From Rheinheimera sp. (GTDB lineage: Bacteria > Pseudomonadota > Gammaproteobacteria > Enterobacterales > Alteromonadaceae): a stretch of DNA of 10,000 nucleotides. Within the stretch, counting starts at the first letter, position 1. Every line of letters starts with the position of its first letter. The stretch covers positions 1 through 10,000 of the forward strand of contig NZ_JAIWOI010000206.1 in the NCBI RefSeq assembly GCF_020217005.1, in the 5' to 3' direction. This document shows positions 1 through 6,234 of the stretch, one piece after another. Position numbers and translations under genes: made by a program. Under the pieces are notes generated by a model. It did not search any database. It saw only the letters and a list, made by a program, of their open reading frames with translations, and had not been told where the DNA came from.

Positions 1-141
1 ATAGCAAATTCTGGTCTGGTCAAAACTCAAAAAAGACTGATGTTGACCTCGTTGCCAGAATTGCTGCAATACAGCTTGAGCCTTTACCAGTTGCTGTTCT
101 GTAAAGTTTGCCGTCAAAAGGGGGGGGAATGATGCTGGCAC
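1..141 (-). CDS. Start of an alpha/beta-hydrolase-like protein (partial, cut by left window edge)
   Basis: An open frame of 47 codons runs from a GTG at 141 to the window edge without a stop. It begins MPASFPPLLTANFTEQQ and ends SFLSFDQTRICY. The last segment resembles the first beta-strand of many alpha/beta hydrolases (F-x-S-F-D-G-T-x-I-x-Y), so a hydrolase is the best guess, but the catalytic serine region lies outside the window. GTG is chosen because AAGGA (153-149) sits 7 bases upstream and overlaps the cpxA stop codon (TAAGGA), and a stop lies directly before the GTG in frame. An in-frame TTG at codon 9 is an alternative but follows a C-run and has no Shine-Dalgarno. It is the third gene of the cpxR-cpxA transcript, probably translated by coupling. 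Codons 6-8 contain a run of eight C (G8 on the plus strand, 120-127). The reading frame is well supported; the product name is tentative. Confidence 0.6.
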   Translation of the reverse strand, partial: MPASFPPLLTANFTEQQLVKAQAVLQQFWQRGQHQSFLSFDQTRICY

Positions 142-151
142 TCAAAGATCC

Positions 152-1513
152 TTAGTGGGTCAGAGGTAATACTATGCGGACTAACAAGCCGCCAGTGGCT
201 GGCAACGAAGCACTGATACTACCATGATGTTGTCTGATAGCGGAGGCGGCGATAGCCAAACCCAAGCCTGTGCCATTCTGATGCTCCCGTACAGCAGAGA
301 CCCGATAAAAAGGCGCGAAGATCTGTGACAAACTTTCAGTTGGCACTCCGGGCCCCTGGTCCTGGATTTGTAACTCAAGCTGTTGTTCCTGTCTTGTTAA
401 AGTGCATAGGATCAAGCTAGCTGCCGGGCTGTATTTAATCGCATTTCGCAGCACATTTTCGATAGCTCGTCCTAATAGTCTTTGGTCGGCGTCCAACCAG
501 CATTGTTCTGGTGCATTTAGTTGAACCTGTTGTTGTTTGGCATCAGCTTCCAACTGATTGAGTTCGATAATGGCATTGAGTAATTCTGTTAAATCCAGTG
601 GCTGTTTTTCCAGTGGATACTGACCTGCATCCAGTCTACTAAAGGTCAGTAACTCATCCAGCAATTGATCCAGCAGTTTTAATTCCATTTCAATACGTTG
701 CAATTGGGGATTGTCACCCTGGCGTTGTTGCAATGCCAAAGCTAATTGGGATCGTGTCAGCGGAGATCGCAACTCATGCGATACATCTCGCAGTAATCGT
801 TGCTGATTATGGATCAGGCTTTCTATTTGGGTAGCCATGGTATTAAAACCGCGGCCTAAATCACCGAGTTCATCTTTTCGGGCTGCCAGCGCTTTGACTC
901 TGTTATCTAGTTCGCCTTGAGCGAATTTCATATGGCTGCTACTTAACTCGCGTAAAGGTCTGGTGATAGATAAAGCCAGAATTAAACTGGCGACTGCCGA
1001 TACCGCCAGCAGTAAGGTCAGTAAAGAGCCTTCCGGCAGGGCATGGAGTTGCCACCAGGCTTGTTCAGGTCGTTGTTTTAACTGGAACAAGGCGATGTTT
1101 TTATTTGAGATGAGCGTTAGCAAAGGGCCGGCAACAAAAGTATTTTTATGTACCAGCAAGCGCGGTCTGTTTAGCTGTGACAGCTCGGTTAGCCAGTTAG
1201 GATCAAACTGGGCAGGCAAGGATTCTGGATTTAACAGCTGATTGTTATCCACATCGACCATCAGCCAACGGCCTTTGTACTTACGTTCCAAATCCCGTTG
1301 CAGGGTAGTTAAGTTGGCAAAAGGCTGAAAATGTTCTTTCAGATGCCTGAATTGCTCAGCCACAGGGTGAGGCAAGCGCCGGATTTCAGTTTGCTCAGGC
1401 CAGCCTCTGGCCAGCAAAATAGCGCCAGCGACAGCCACGGAGAGCACCAGCCAAAACCACAAAAAAATGCGGCCAGCCAGATAGTTCACCGGATTAAAAC
1501 TTGCCCGATTCAT
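152..1513 (-). CDS. cpxA: Envelope-stress sensor histidine kinase CpxA
   Basis: Inner-membrane sensor kinase that phosphorylates and dephosphorylates CpxR in response to envelope protein misfolding. The 453-residue product (E. coli CpxA is about 457) has a membrane segment at about 14-36, a periplasmic sensor at 37-161, a second membrane segment at 162-183, a HAMP domain at about 184-237, and a dimerisation/phosphotransfer helix with DVSHELRSPL (phospho-acceptor His246). The ATPase domain follows: N-box ENVLRNAIKYSP (about 352-363), G1 box DQGPGVP (385-391), F-box FAPFYR (about 399-404) and G2 box GTGLGL (414-419). The ATG at 1513 is preferred over a TTG one codon earlier: it overlaps the cpxR stop (TGATG), with GGCGAG a few bases upstream inside cpxR. 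The Cpx assignment rests on the kinase architecture plus the adjacent cpxR and divergent cpxP. The periplasmic domain itself was not aligned. Confidence 0.9.
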   Translation of the reverse strand: MNRASFNPVNYLAGRIFLWFWLVLSVAVAGAILLARGWPEQTEIRRLPHPVAEQFRHLKEHFQPFANLTTLQRDLERKYKGRWLMVDVDNNQLLNPESLPAQFDPNWLTELSQLNRPRLLVHKNTFVAGPLLTLISNKNIALFQLKQRPEQAWWQLHALPEGSLLTLLLAVSAVASLILALSITRPLRELSSSHMKFAQGELDNRVKALAARKDELGDLGRGFNTMATQIESLIHNQQRLLRDVSHELRSPLTRSQLALALQQRQGDNPQLQRIEMELKLLDQLLDELLTFSRLDAGQYPLEKQPLDLTELLNAIIELNQLEADAKQQQVQLNAPEQCWLDADQRLLGRAIENVLRNAIKYSPAASLILCTLTRQEQQLELQIQDQGPGVPTESLSQIFAPFYRVSAVREHQNGTGLGLAIAASAIRQHHGSISASLPATGGLLVRIVLPLTH

Positions 1514-2208
1514 CAATGCTCGCCTTTCAGTAATAAGTAACCCAGGCCTCTTAAGGTCTGGATTTTTTCGCCTTCATCGTACTGAGCAATTTTCTTACGG
1601 ATGTTACTAATATGCATATCCAGACTGCGATCATAAAGTTGCAGTCTTTTACCCAGAGCCAGCTGACTTAGATCTTCCTTACTGACCACATCGCCGGCGT
1701 GGCGCATCAAAAGCTCGAGAATTTGGTATTCGGTTGCGGTCAATATCAGTGTATTGTCTTGCACAAAAATCTGCCTTTTGGCGCTATCCAACCGCAAGCT
1801 GTTGACCTGAACCGTGCTTAATTGAGGTTGTTGTTGCTGCTGTATCAGTTCGACCCGACGCACTATAGCTTTGATCCGCGCCACCAGCTCGCGTGGGCTA
1901 AAGGGTTTCGCCAGATAATCGTCGGCCCCTAGCTCTAACCCAACGACACGGTCTATTTCGTCCCCCCTGGCAGTCAGCATTAATACCGGGCAATAACTGT
2001 GTTGCCGCAGTTGTTTTAGCAGCGTCAGACCATCCATGCCTGGTAGCATAATATCCAGCAGAATCAGGTTAAAGGCGTTGGATTTAGCCAACTCCAAACC
2101 TTCGGGTCCCTGATGTACTGCCTTAAACTGATAACCATCCAGCTGCAGATATTCCGCCACCAACTGGGTCAGTGCCACGTCGTCATCAATCATTAATATG
2201 GAAGTCAT
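1513..2208 (-). CDS. cpxR: Envelope-stress response regulator CpxR (OmpR/PhoB family)
   Basis: Cytoplasmic DNA-binding response regulator, partner of CpxA. The 231-residue product (E. coli CpxR is 232) has a receiver domain at about 1-117 with acidic pocket Asp8-Asp10, phospho-acceptor Asp52 (LLDIMLPGMDG), Thr79 and Lys101 (KPF). A glutamine-rich linker at 123-129 (five consecutive Gln) leads to a winged-helix DNA-binding domain at about 134-228, with the family motif RSLDMHISNIRKKI and a C-terminal RGLGYLL hairpin. The ATG at 2208 is chosen although the frame stays open to 2274: GGAG lies about 6 bases upstream, and MTSILMIDDD is the normal start of the receiver fold. It overlaps cpxA by one base. 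It is probably autoregulated through the GTAAA direct repeat at 2266-2281. Confidence 0.92.
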   Translation of the reverse strand: MTSILMIDDDVALTQLVAEYLQLDGYQFKAVHQGPEGLELAKSNAFNLILLDIMLPGMDGLTLLKQLRQHSYCPVLMLTARGDEIDRVVGLELGADDYLAKPFSPRELVARIKAIVRRVELIQQQQQPQLSTVQVNSLRLDSAKRQIFVQDNTLILTATEYQILELLMRHAGDVVSKEDLSQLALGKRLQLYDRSLDMHISNIRKKIAQYDEGEKIQTLRGLGYLLLKGEH

Positions 2209-2232
2209 GCGGGCTCCGGAAATTTTTCTGCC

Positions 2233-2260
2233 AGTGTAAAAGACTAAGTGACCTTGTTGC
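2233..2260 (-). promoter_or_regulatory. Candidate cpxR promoter
   Basis: Reading the minus strand, TACACT (2238-2233) matches the sigma-70 -10 consensus at 4 of 6 positions. GCAACA (2260-2255) lies 16 bases upstream and is a poor -35 (3 of 6). A weak -35 next to an activator site is typical of activator-dependent promoters, and the GTAAA repeat lies just upstream. Placement is a guess from sequence. Confidence 0.3.
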
Positions 2261-2265
2261 ACTCC

Positions 2266-2281
2266 TTTACACAACCTTTAC
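2266..2281 (-). promoter_or_regulatory. Likely CpxR-binding site (GTAAA direct repeat)
   Basis: On the minus strand the sequence is GTAAA-GGTTGT-GTAAA: two perfect copies of the CpxR half-site with a 6-base spacer. The commonly cited E. coli consensus has a 5-base spacer, though variation is accepted. It lies between divergent cpxR and cpxP, about 45-50 bp from a plausible -10 element on each side. A further isolated GTAAA is on the plus strand at 2236-2240. Location and perfect half-sites make regulation of both units likely; no binding data exist here. Confidence 0.65.
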
Positions 2282-2366
2282 GTTGGCTTTGCGCTGCTTT
2301 GCATTCAATATCTTAAGCTATCACTGTCGCAATAAAGGCCAACTATGGCAAATGAGGAAAGACATT

Positions 2367-2822
2367 ATGAAATATTCTACAGTGATTGCATTAGTATTCA
2401 GCGGTTTAATGGCTACCAACAGCATCAGCAGTTTTGCTGGTCCGGAACGAGGTCATGAAGGTCATGGACCGGCCATGGGGTTTCATCTGAAAGCCTTAAA
2501 AGGATTGGATTTATCCGAGGCGCAAAAAGAGCAGATTAAAGCTCTGATGGAACAGCATCGCGCTACCATGCCGAAACCTGATCAAGTGAAACCAGAAATG
2601 GAGCAACTAAAAGCTTTGGTGCAGGCGGAAAGTTTTGACGAAGCTGCAGTCAGAGCTTTATTGGAATCTAAACAAAAAGACAAACTGGATCAAGACGTTG
2701 CCCGTGCCAAATTGCAATTCGAGATCAATAAAGTGCTGACGACAGAGCAAAAAGCTAAGTTGGCAGAACGGCAGCAGAAATGGCAGGAAAAAGCCAAAGC
2801 CAGAGCTGAAGCCAAGTCCTGA
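2367..2822 (+). CDS. cpxP: Periplasmic CpxP/Spy-family protein
   Basis: Small periplasmic helical protein, 151 residues. CpxP acts as an accessory inhibitor of CpxA and as an adaptor/chaperone for misfolded envelope proteins. Residues 1-24 form a signal peptide (MKYSTV, hydrophobic core, cleavage likely after SSFA). Two LTxxQ-like motifs characteristic of the Spy/CpxP family are visible: LDLSEAQ (47-53) and LTTEQ (124-128), both starting long charged helices. The mature N-terminus is His/Gly-rich (His30, His33, His40, with Met37), which could bind metal; this is inference. The ATG at 2367 is chosen over in-frame upstream starts because GAGGAAA (2354-2360) is well spaced before it and it leads straight into the signal peptide. 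It is divergent from cpxR, the standard cpxP position, so it is likely CpxR-activated. Its transcript ends at the hairpin at 2835-2866. Confidence 0.85.
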   Translation: MKYSTVIALVFSGLMATNSISSFAGPERGHEGHGPAMGFHLKALKGLDLSEAQKEQIKALMEQHRATMPKPDQVKPEMEQLKALVQAESFDEAAVRALLESKQKDKLDQDVARAKLQFEINKVLTTEQKAKLAERQQKWQEKAKARAEAKS

Positions 2823-2834
2823 TATCAGCTGAAA

Positions 2835-2866
2835 AAAACGGCAGCCTTTGTTGAGACTGCCGTTTT
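2835..2866. terminator. Bidirectional rho-independent terminator between cpxP and the chemoreceptor
   Basis: Perfect 10-bp inverted repeat AAAACGGCAG / CTGCCGTTTT with a 12-base loop. On the plus strand the stem runs into TTTT and a further T-rich stretch (2871-2875). On the minus strand the A-run at 2832-2838 gives a U-tract. It can therefore end transcription of both convergent genes. Confidence 0.85.
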
Positions 2867-2899
2867 GTTGTTTTTGCTGTGCGCTGTATCAGGCTTAGT

Positions 2900-4528
2900 T
2901 TAAAGCCTGAATTTTTGTACCATCTGAATCAACTGAGCTGCCATAGCAGATAAATCGCGGCTTGCCATGGTGGTTTGCTCAGCACCTGCTTCAGTTTGCA
3001 ACGACAAATCGCGGATAGTGACCAGGCTGCGGTCAACTTCACGGGCAACATGAGCTTGTTGCTCCGATGCTGTGGCAATCAACAAGTTTCTATCGTTGAT
3101 ATGGCTGATCGAATGCACTATCTGCTCCAGCGCTTCGCCTGCTTTGTTGCTCAGTGCAAGAGTGACGTCAGCTCTTTGGCTACTGTTGTGCATAGCCTGC
3201 ACGGCCTGAACTGTACCTTGTTGTATTTGCATGATCATTTGCTCAATTTCGCGGGTAGAATTCTGAGTTCGATAAGCTAGAGCTCGGACTTCATCGGCAA
3301 CAACAGCAAAGCCCCGGCCTGCTTCACCAGCGCGGGCCGCTTCGATCGCCGCATTTAACGCCAGTAAATTTGTTTGCTCGGCTACGGCTCTAATCACATC
3401 CAGTACCTGGCCAATATCTTTAGCTTGAGTTGAGAGTTGCTGCACCAGTTGAGTTGATTGCTGCATTTCTTCTGTCATCAGCCGGGTTTCTTCTATGGTT
3501 TGTTGCATTTCACTGCGGCTTTGCAGTGCAAGTTTGTTTGACGCCATAGAGGCATCAGAGGTGGATACTGCGTTTTGCGCGACATCTTCTACCGCAACTG
3601 TCATTTCATTAACAGCTGTGGCTGCTTGTTGCAGTTCGGCGTTTTGCATAGCCAGGCTGGCAGAACTTTGCGCGGTCACTACATTTAACTCTTCCGCAGC
3701 GGAGGCCAGCTGCGTTGCTGTTCCGCTAATTTGACTGATGGTCAGCTTTTGGCTTTGTTGCAAATGTTCTAAACCAGCAAAAAGGCGACCCAGTTCATTG
3801 TTGGTCTTAACCTGTATCCTTCGGGTTAAGTCACCTGATGCCATCCATTCAAAATGTCGCACAGCCAGTTCAAGCGGTTGCAGTAAAACTTTTTGCATAA
3901 ACCACCAGGCTCCGAATAACAAAGTCAGAGTCAGCAGCATAAAAAACACTGTGAGCCCAATGGACATTTGATAACGCGTACCTGCCATTTCCATGTAGCT
4001 ACTATTTGCTTGTTCAGCGCCTTGCATAAAAGCCTGAATCTCTTCCTGAAAGACTGCGTTGGCGTCACGGGCTTTCAGGTTGGCTGTAATATAATGCTCA
4101 GTAGAACCTTTAGCTAAAGCCTGAATAGATTCATTTACAGCGGCGTCATAGGCCGTAAAAAGCTGCTGAAGTTTTTGTACTTGTGCTTTTTGTTTTCCCT
4201 CTAAACCTGCATCAACAAATTGTTTAAAACGTGGATGTGCTTCTGACAAAAACTTCTTTGAGCGGCTGGCGCTGACTTCAGCTTTGTCTTGCTCACCGGC
4301 TTGCAATTCGACAAAACCTGCGGCTAAGGCTATCCGGCTACGCATCATCATGCCGTAAGTGTCACTTAATGGATTTACCTGCAGTACCGCCATGCGATAG
4401 AGATCCTGCATCCCCTGGTCGTTGCTCCGTGCACTTGACCAGCTATAAAGGCTCAGGCTGGACAACGCAAAACTGAAGATGGCAAGTATCAGCAAAATTC
4501 CTGTTTTGACTGAGATATTTTTTAACAT
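2900..4528 (-). CDS. Methyl-accepting chemotaxis protein (Tar-like four-helix sensor)
   Basis: Inner-membrane chemoreceptor that controls CheA/CheW signalling to the flagellar motor. The 542-residue product has a membrane segment at about 9-29, a periplasmic all-helical sensor at about 30-187 resembling the Tar/Tsr four-helix ligand domain, a second membrane segment at about 188-212, a HAMP domain at about 212-265 (Pro218, Glu245), and a long methylated coiled coil. The conserved signalling tip lies at about 377-415 ([19 protein letters not shown], then [12 protein letters not shown]). No C-terminal NWETF-type CheR tether is present; the protein ends VQKFRL. In the ligand domain, Arg65 aligns with Tar Arg64 (SRI versus TRI), but the residue matching Tar Arg69 is Ala70, so aspartate-type ligand binding is unlikely. 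The start at 4528 has AAGGA 6 bases upstream. It is monocistronic; no other che genes are nearby. Confidence 0.93.
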   Translation of the reverse strand: MLKNISVKTGILLILAIFSFALSSLSLYSWSSARSNDQGMQDLYRMAVLQVNPLSDTYGMMMRSRIALAAGFVELQAGEQDKAEVSASRSKKFLSEAHPRFKQFVDAGLEGKQKAQVQKLQQLFTAYDAAVNESIQALAKGSTEHYITANLKARDANAVFQEEIQAFMQGAEQANSSYMEMAGTRYQMSIGLTVFFMLLTLTLLFGAWWFMQKVLLQPLELAVRHFEWMASGDLTRRIQVKTNNELGRLFAGLEHLQQSQKLTISQISGTATQLASAAEELNVVTAQSSASLAMQNAELQQAATAVNEMTVAVEDVAQNAVSTSDASMASNKLALQSRSEMQQTIEETRLMTEEMQQSTQLVQQLSTQAKDIGQVLDVIRAVAEQTNLLALNAAIEAARAGEAGRGFAVVADEVRALAYRTQNSTREIEQMIMQIQQGTVQAVQAMHNSSQRADVTLALSNKAGEALEQIVHSISHINDRNLLIATASEQQAHVAREVDRSLVTIRDLSLQTEAGAEQTTMASRDLSAMAAQLIQMVQKFRL

Positions 4529-4745
4529 TTATGATCCTTGTGCAGTTGCTGTCTGAGTAGATAAGAGTGGTTGGATGCTTGTAGCGACCAAACTGAGCGG
4601 CTTCTTAAGTTTGTGACAGATTTAAGTCATCTGAGGGCGACCTGATCGCCACACAGAAATCAATAGCAAGACGTCCTGAGCTTTTAACTTTGCTAAAGTC
4701 GGGGATACTGCTAACTTAGCCATCTTGATTTTAGGGGGGGATATT
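4529..4745. other. Divergent intergenic region between the chemoreceptor and the membrane protein
   Basis: 217 bp with no credible ORF. It must hold both promoters. It contains a short perfect hairpin GGCGA-N5-TCGCC (4636-4650) with no T-run, which could be an operator. A direct repeat TTAAGT occurs at 4605 and 4622. On the minus strand, TAAG (4607-4604), 15 bases, then GTCGCTAC (4588-4581) loosely resembles a flagellar sigma-28 promoter. GATACT at 4704-4709 could be a -10 for the plus-strand gene, but no good -35 accompanies it. Confidence 0.4.
4734..4740 (+). promoter_or_regulatory. G7 ribosome-binding site that fixes the start at 4746
   Basis: The sequence TTAGGGGGGGATATTATG places an uninterrupted run of seven G five bases before the ATG at 4746. 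A G-run can pair with the anti-Shine-Dalgarno, and it makes the ATG a far better start than the in-frame TTG at 4725. A homopolymer here could change spacing by slippage. Confidence 0.55.
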
Positions 4746-5261
4746 ATGAAAAAAAGCTTGTCTTATCTGAACTGGAGTCCGAAGCGCTTAAAGTGGAGTA
4801 GCTTGTTTAGTTTTTTACTTACCGCAGCAGCTATTGCTGTGTTTGTATGGATCCCAAAATACAGTGTGCAAAGCGATGGCTCTGATTTATTGCAGGTACC
4901 AGCTGTTCTGAGTGGTATGCAATGTGACCCGGGAGCGGATCGCAAAGGTATTATTTATCTGCGTAGCAGCTTGTCGACTGAGTGGTTGCCGCTGCAGGAC
5001 AGGCAGGACTGCGATAACACTCAGCAGTTATACGGTTTTTTAAACAAGGAAAATCAGCTGATATTTTTTATTGAAAACAAAGTCGGTGATTTTTTAATCC
5101 ACGGTGTGCGGACATCCGCTACCAATAAAAAACTGCTATGGCCTGAAGATAACATCATAGTGATGAACAAATGGAACAGCTTGCCGCTGGTGCTGGCCTT
5201 TGTATTTTTTGTCTGTGCCGTGATGTTTTGGCGTGCTTACGCTCAGCGCACTGAATTTTAA
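4746..5261 (+). CDS. Uncharacterised two-pass inner-membrane protein
   Basis: Not recognised. The 171-residue product has a basic N-terminus (Lys13, Arg14, Lys16), a membrane helix at about 18-36, a soluble segment at about 37-146, a second helix at about 147-163 and a short tail with Arg163 and Arg168. By the positive-inside rule both ends are cytoplasmic and the middle domain is periplasmic. That domain contains exactly two cysteines (Cys60, Cys89), which could form a disulfide, and many aromatic and aliphatic residues in a beta-like pattern (e.g. GIIYLRSS, LIFFIENKVGDFLIHG). A third Cys (157) is in the membrane helix. Overall shape resembles small DUF-type envelope proteins with a single periplasmic beta domain, but no family can be named. 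The start at ATG 4746 is set by the G7 Shine-Dalgarno. The stop codon overlaps that of the convergent LysR gene. Confidence 0.8.
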   Translation: MKKSLSYLNWSPKRLKWSSLFSFLLTAAAIAVFVWIPKYSVQSDGSDLLQVPAVLSGMQCDPGADRKGIIYLRSSLSTEWLPLQDRQDCDNTQQLYGFLNKENQLIFFIENKVGDFLIHGVRTSATNKKLLWPEDNIIVMNKWNSLPLVLAFVFFVCAVMFWRAYAQRTEF

Positions 5262-6136
5262 ACCGCGGCTGGCTGTAATTCCGCGGTCAGCCACTTTACA
5301 AAAAGCTCCACGGCAGTGCTTTGCATACTATCTGCTTTATAGTGCACCTGATACTGACCCCAGGGCAGCTGATAGCTGAATTGACGTAACGCAATCAGCT
5401 GACCGCTGACTAGGGCAGGTCCCGCGATAAAATCATTCGACAAGGCAAAACCGAAGCCGCCACTCACGGCTTTGGTCGCCAATAAAGCCAGATTGACATA
5501 ACGGAGCTGCAAGGCTGCCGGGCTACGCAGCTGCTGATGCTGGCACCATAACTGCCAGTCTTCCCCTGTTTCTGAGCTATAAAGTGGATACTGCAATAAT
5601 TCGGCTGCGGTATGGTGAACTAATAACTGAAACTGAGCTGGCGCACAGACGGGATACCAATACTCTGTGCGCAGCTGACGGCTGACAAAACCAGCAGGAG
5701 CGGGCCAGGTGCCCAGTATAATGTCATAGTGTTCCGGATCAGCGTTGTTGGCCATAGAGGCCATGTCCAGCAGAGTATCCAGTTCAGGTTGTTGCCGCTT
5801 AAACTGCTCCAGTCTCGGTGCCAGCCATTCCACGGCAATAGAAGTTTGTGCCAAAATTTTAAGCTGAACCGGCGGTTGATTCAGCAAATGTTGGGTAACT
5901 GAATTTAACCGGACAAAACAGTCCCTTACCACCGAATACAGCATATCCCCCGATTGAGTCAGCTCCACACTTTTGTTTTGTCTGAGCAACAATGGCTGAC
6001 CAATAAAATCCTCCAGTAGTTTTACCTGATGACTGACAGCACTTTGAGTAACAAAAAGCTGTTCTGCCGCTTTGCTAAAACTCTTCAGTCGGGCTGTGGC
6101 TTCAAAGGCTTGTAAAGCTTTGAGTGGTGGTAGCAT
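5258..6136 (-). CDS. LysR-family transcriptional regulator (GcvA-like)
   Basis: DNA-binding regulator of 292 residues, the usual LysR length. The N-terminal winged helix-turn-helix spans about 3-62 with the signature SFSKAAEQLFVTQSAVSHQVKLLE, and LPPLKALQAFEATAR is typical of the GcvA-like branch. A linker helix (about 64-88) leads to an effector-binding domain at about 90-285 of the periplasmic-binding-protein type. Its ligand is unknown. The start is taken at ATG 6136, with a weak GGA 7 bases upstream; a TTG four codons earlier (6148) lacks a Shine-Dalgarno. It is divergent from the M24 peptidase, with two dyads in the gap, so it most likely regulates that gene and itself. The dyad at 6139-6153 overlaps its own ribosome-binding region, which suggests autorepression. 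Its stop overlaps that of the convergent upstream gene. Confidence 0.92.
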   Translation of the reverse strand: MLPPLKALQAFEATARLKSFSKAAEQLFVTQSAVSHQVKLLEDFIGQPLLLRQNKSVELTQSGDMLYSVVRDCFVRLNSVTQHLLNQPPVQLKILAQTSIAVEWLAPRLEQFKRQQPELDTLLDMASMANNADPEHYDIILGTWPAPAGFVSRQLRTEYWYPVCAPAQFQLLVHHTAAELLQYPLYSSETGEDWQLWCQHQQLRSPAALQLRYVNLALLATKAVSGGFGFALSNDFIAGPALVSGQLIALRQFSYQLPWGQYQVHYKADSMQSTAVELFVKWLTAELQPAAV

Positions 6137-6138
6137 GG

Positions 6139-6153
6139 ATGAATCCAATTCAT
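6139..6153. promoter_or_regulatory. Dyad, candidate distal LysR-type site
   Basis: Perfect inverted repeat ATGAAT-CCA-ATTCAT directly before the LysR start codon. It shares the TGAAT/ATTCA half-site with the dyad at 6161-6183. Its centre (6146) is 26 bp from the centre of that dyad and about 63 bp upstream of the start site predicted from the CATACT -10 at 6198. This matches the usual recognition-site position of LysR-type regulators. Confidence 0.45.
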
Positions 6154-6160
6154 GATTTGT

Positions 6161-6183
6161 TGAATTAATATCATTTTAATTCA
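6161..6183. promoter_or_regulatory. Dyad with T-N11-A core, candidate LysR-type operator
   Basis: Perfect 8-bp inverted repeat TGAATTAA / TTAATTCA around a 7-base centre. T6166 and A6178 form the T-N11-A core typical of LysR-family sites. It lies in the divergent gap between the LysR gene and the peptidase, overlapping the predicted -35 of the peptidase promoter (about -37), the usual activation-site position. Confidence 0.55.
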
Positions 6184-6203
6184 TGCAGTCAGAGTTGCAT
6201 ACT
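6175..6203 (+). promoter_or_regulatory. Candidate promoter of the M24 peptidase gene
   Basis: TTTAAT (6175-6180; 3 of 6 to -35), a 17-base spacer, then CATACT (6198-6203; 4 of 6 to -10). The weak -35 overlaps the LysR-type dyad, as expected for an activator-dependent promoter. The leader would be about 25 nt. Confidence 0.35.
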
Positions 6204-6234
6204 CTGGACTATCAACTGAAAAACGGGGTGAGTG

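Noticed and set aside
963..1540. Plus-strand open frames opposite cpxA (963-1241 and 1331-1540)
   Set aside because: They lie wholly or almost wholly antisense to a well-supported kinase gene, have no recognisable domains and low-complexity composition; they are shadows.
1828..1842. CAG/CAA trinucleotide run in cpxR as a phase-variable repeat
   Set aside because: Only five glutamine codons, of mixed CAG and CAA, in the inter-domain linker; in-frame changes would be tolerated and not switch expression.
2209..2274. 22-residue N-terminal extension of CpxR
   Set aside because: It precedes the canonical receiver start MTSILMIDDD, has no family match and covers the promoter and ribosome-binding site.
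2172..2366. Longer start for the cpxP-like gene (frame open from 2172)
   Set aside because: The extension would overlap cpxR and its promoter, has no fitting Shine-Dalgarno, and would put about 65 residues before a clear signal peptide.
4636..4650. Hairpin GGCGA-N5-TCGCC as a terminator
   Set aside because: Only a 5-bp stem, no T-run on either strand, and it sits between divergent genes where no terminator is needed; at most an operator.
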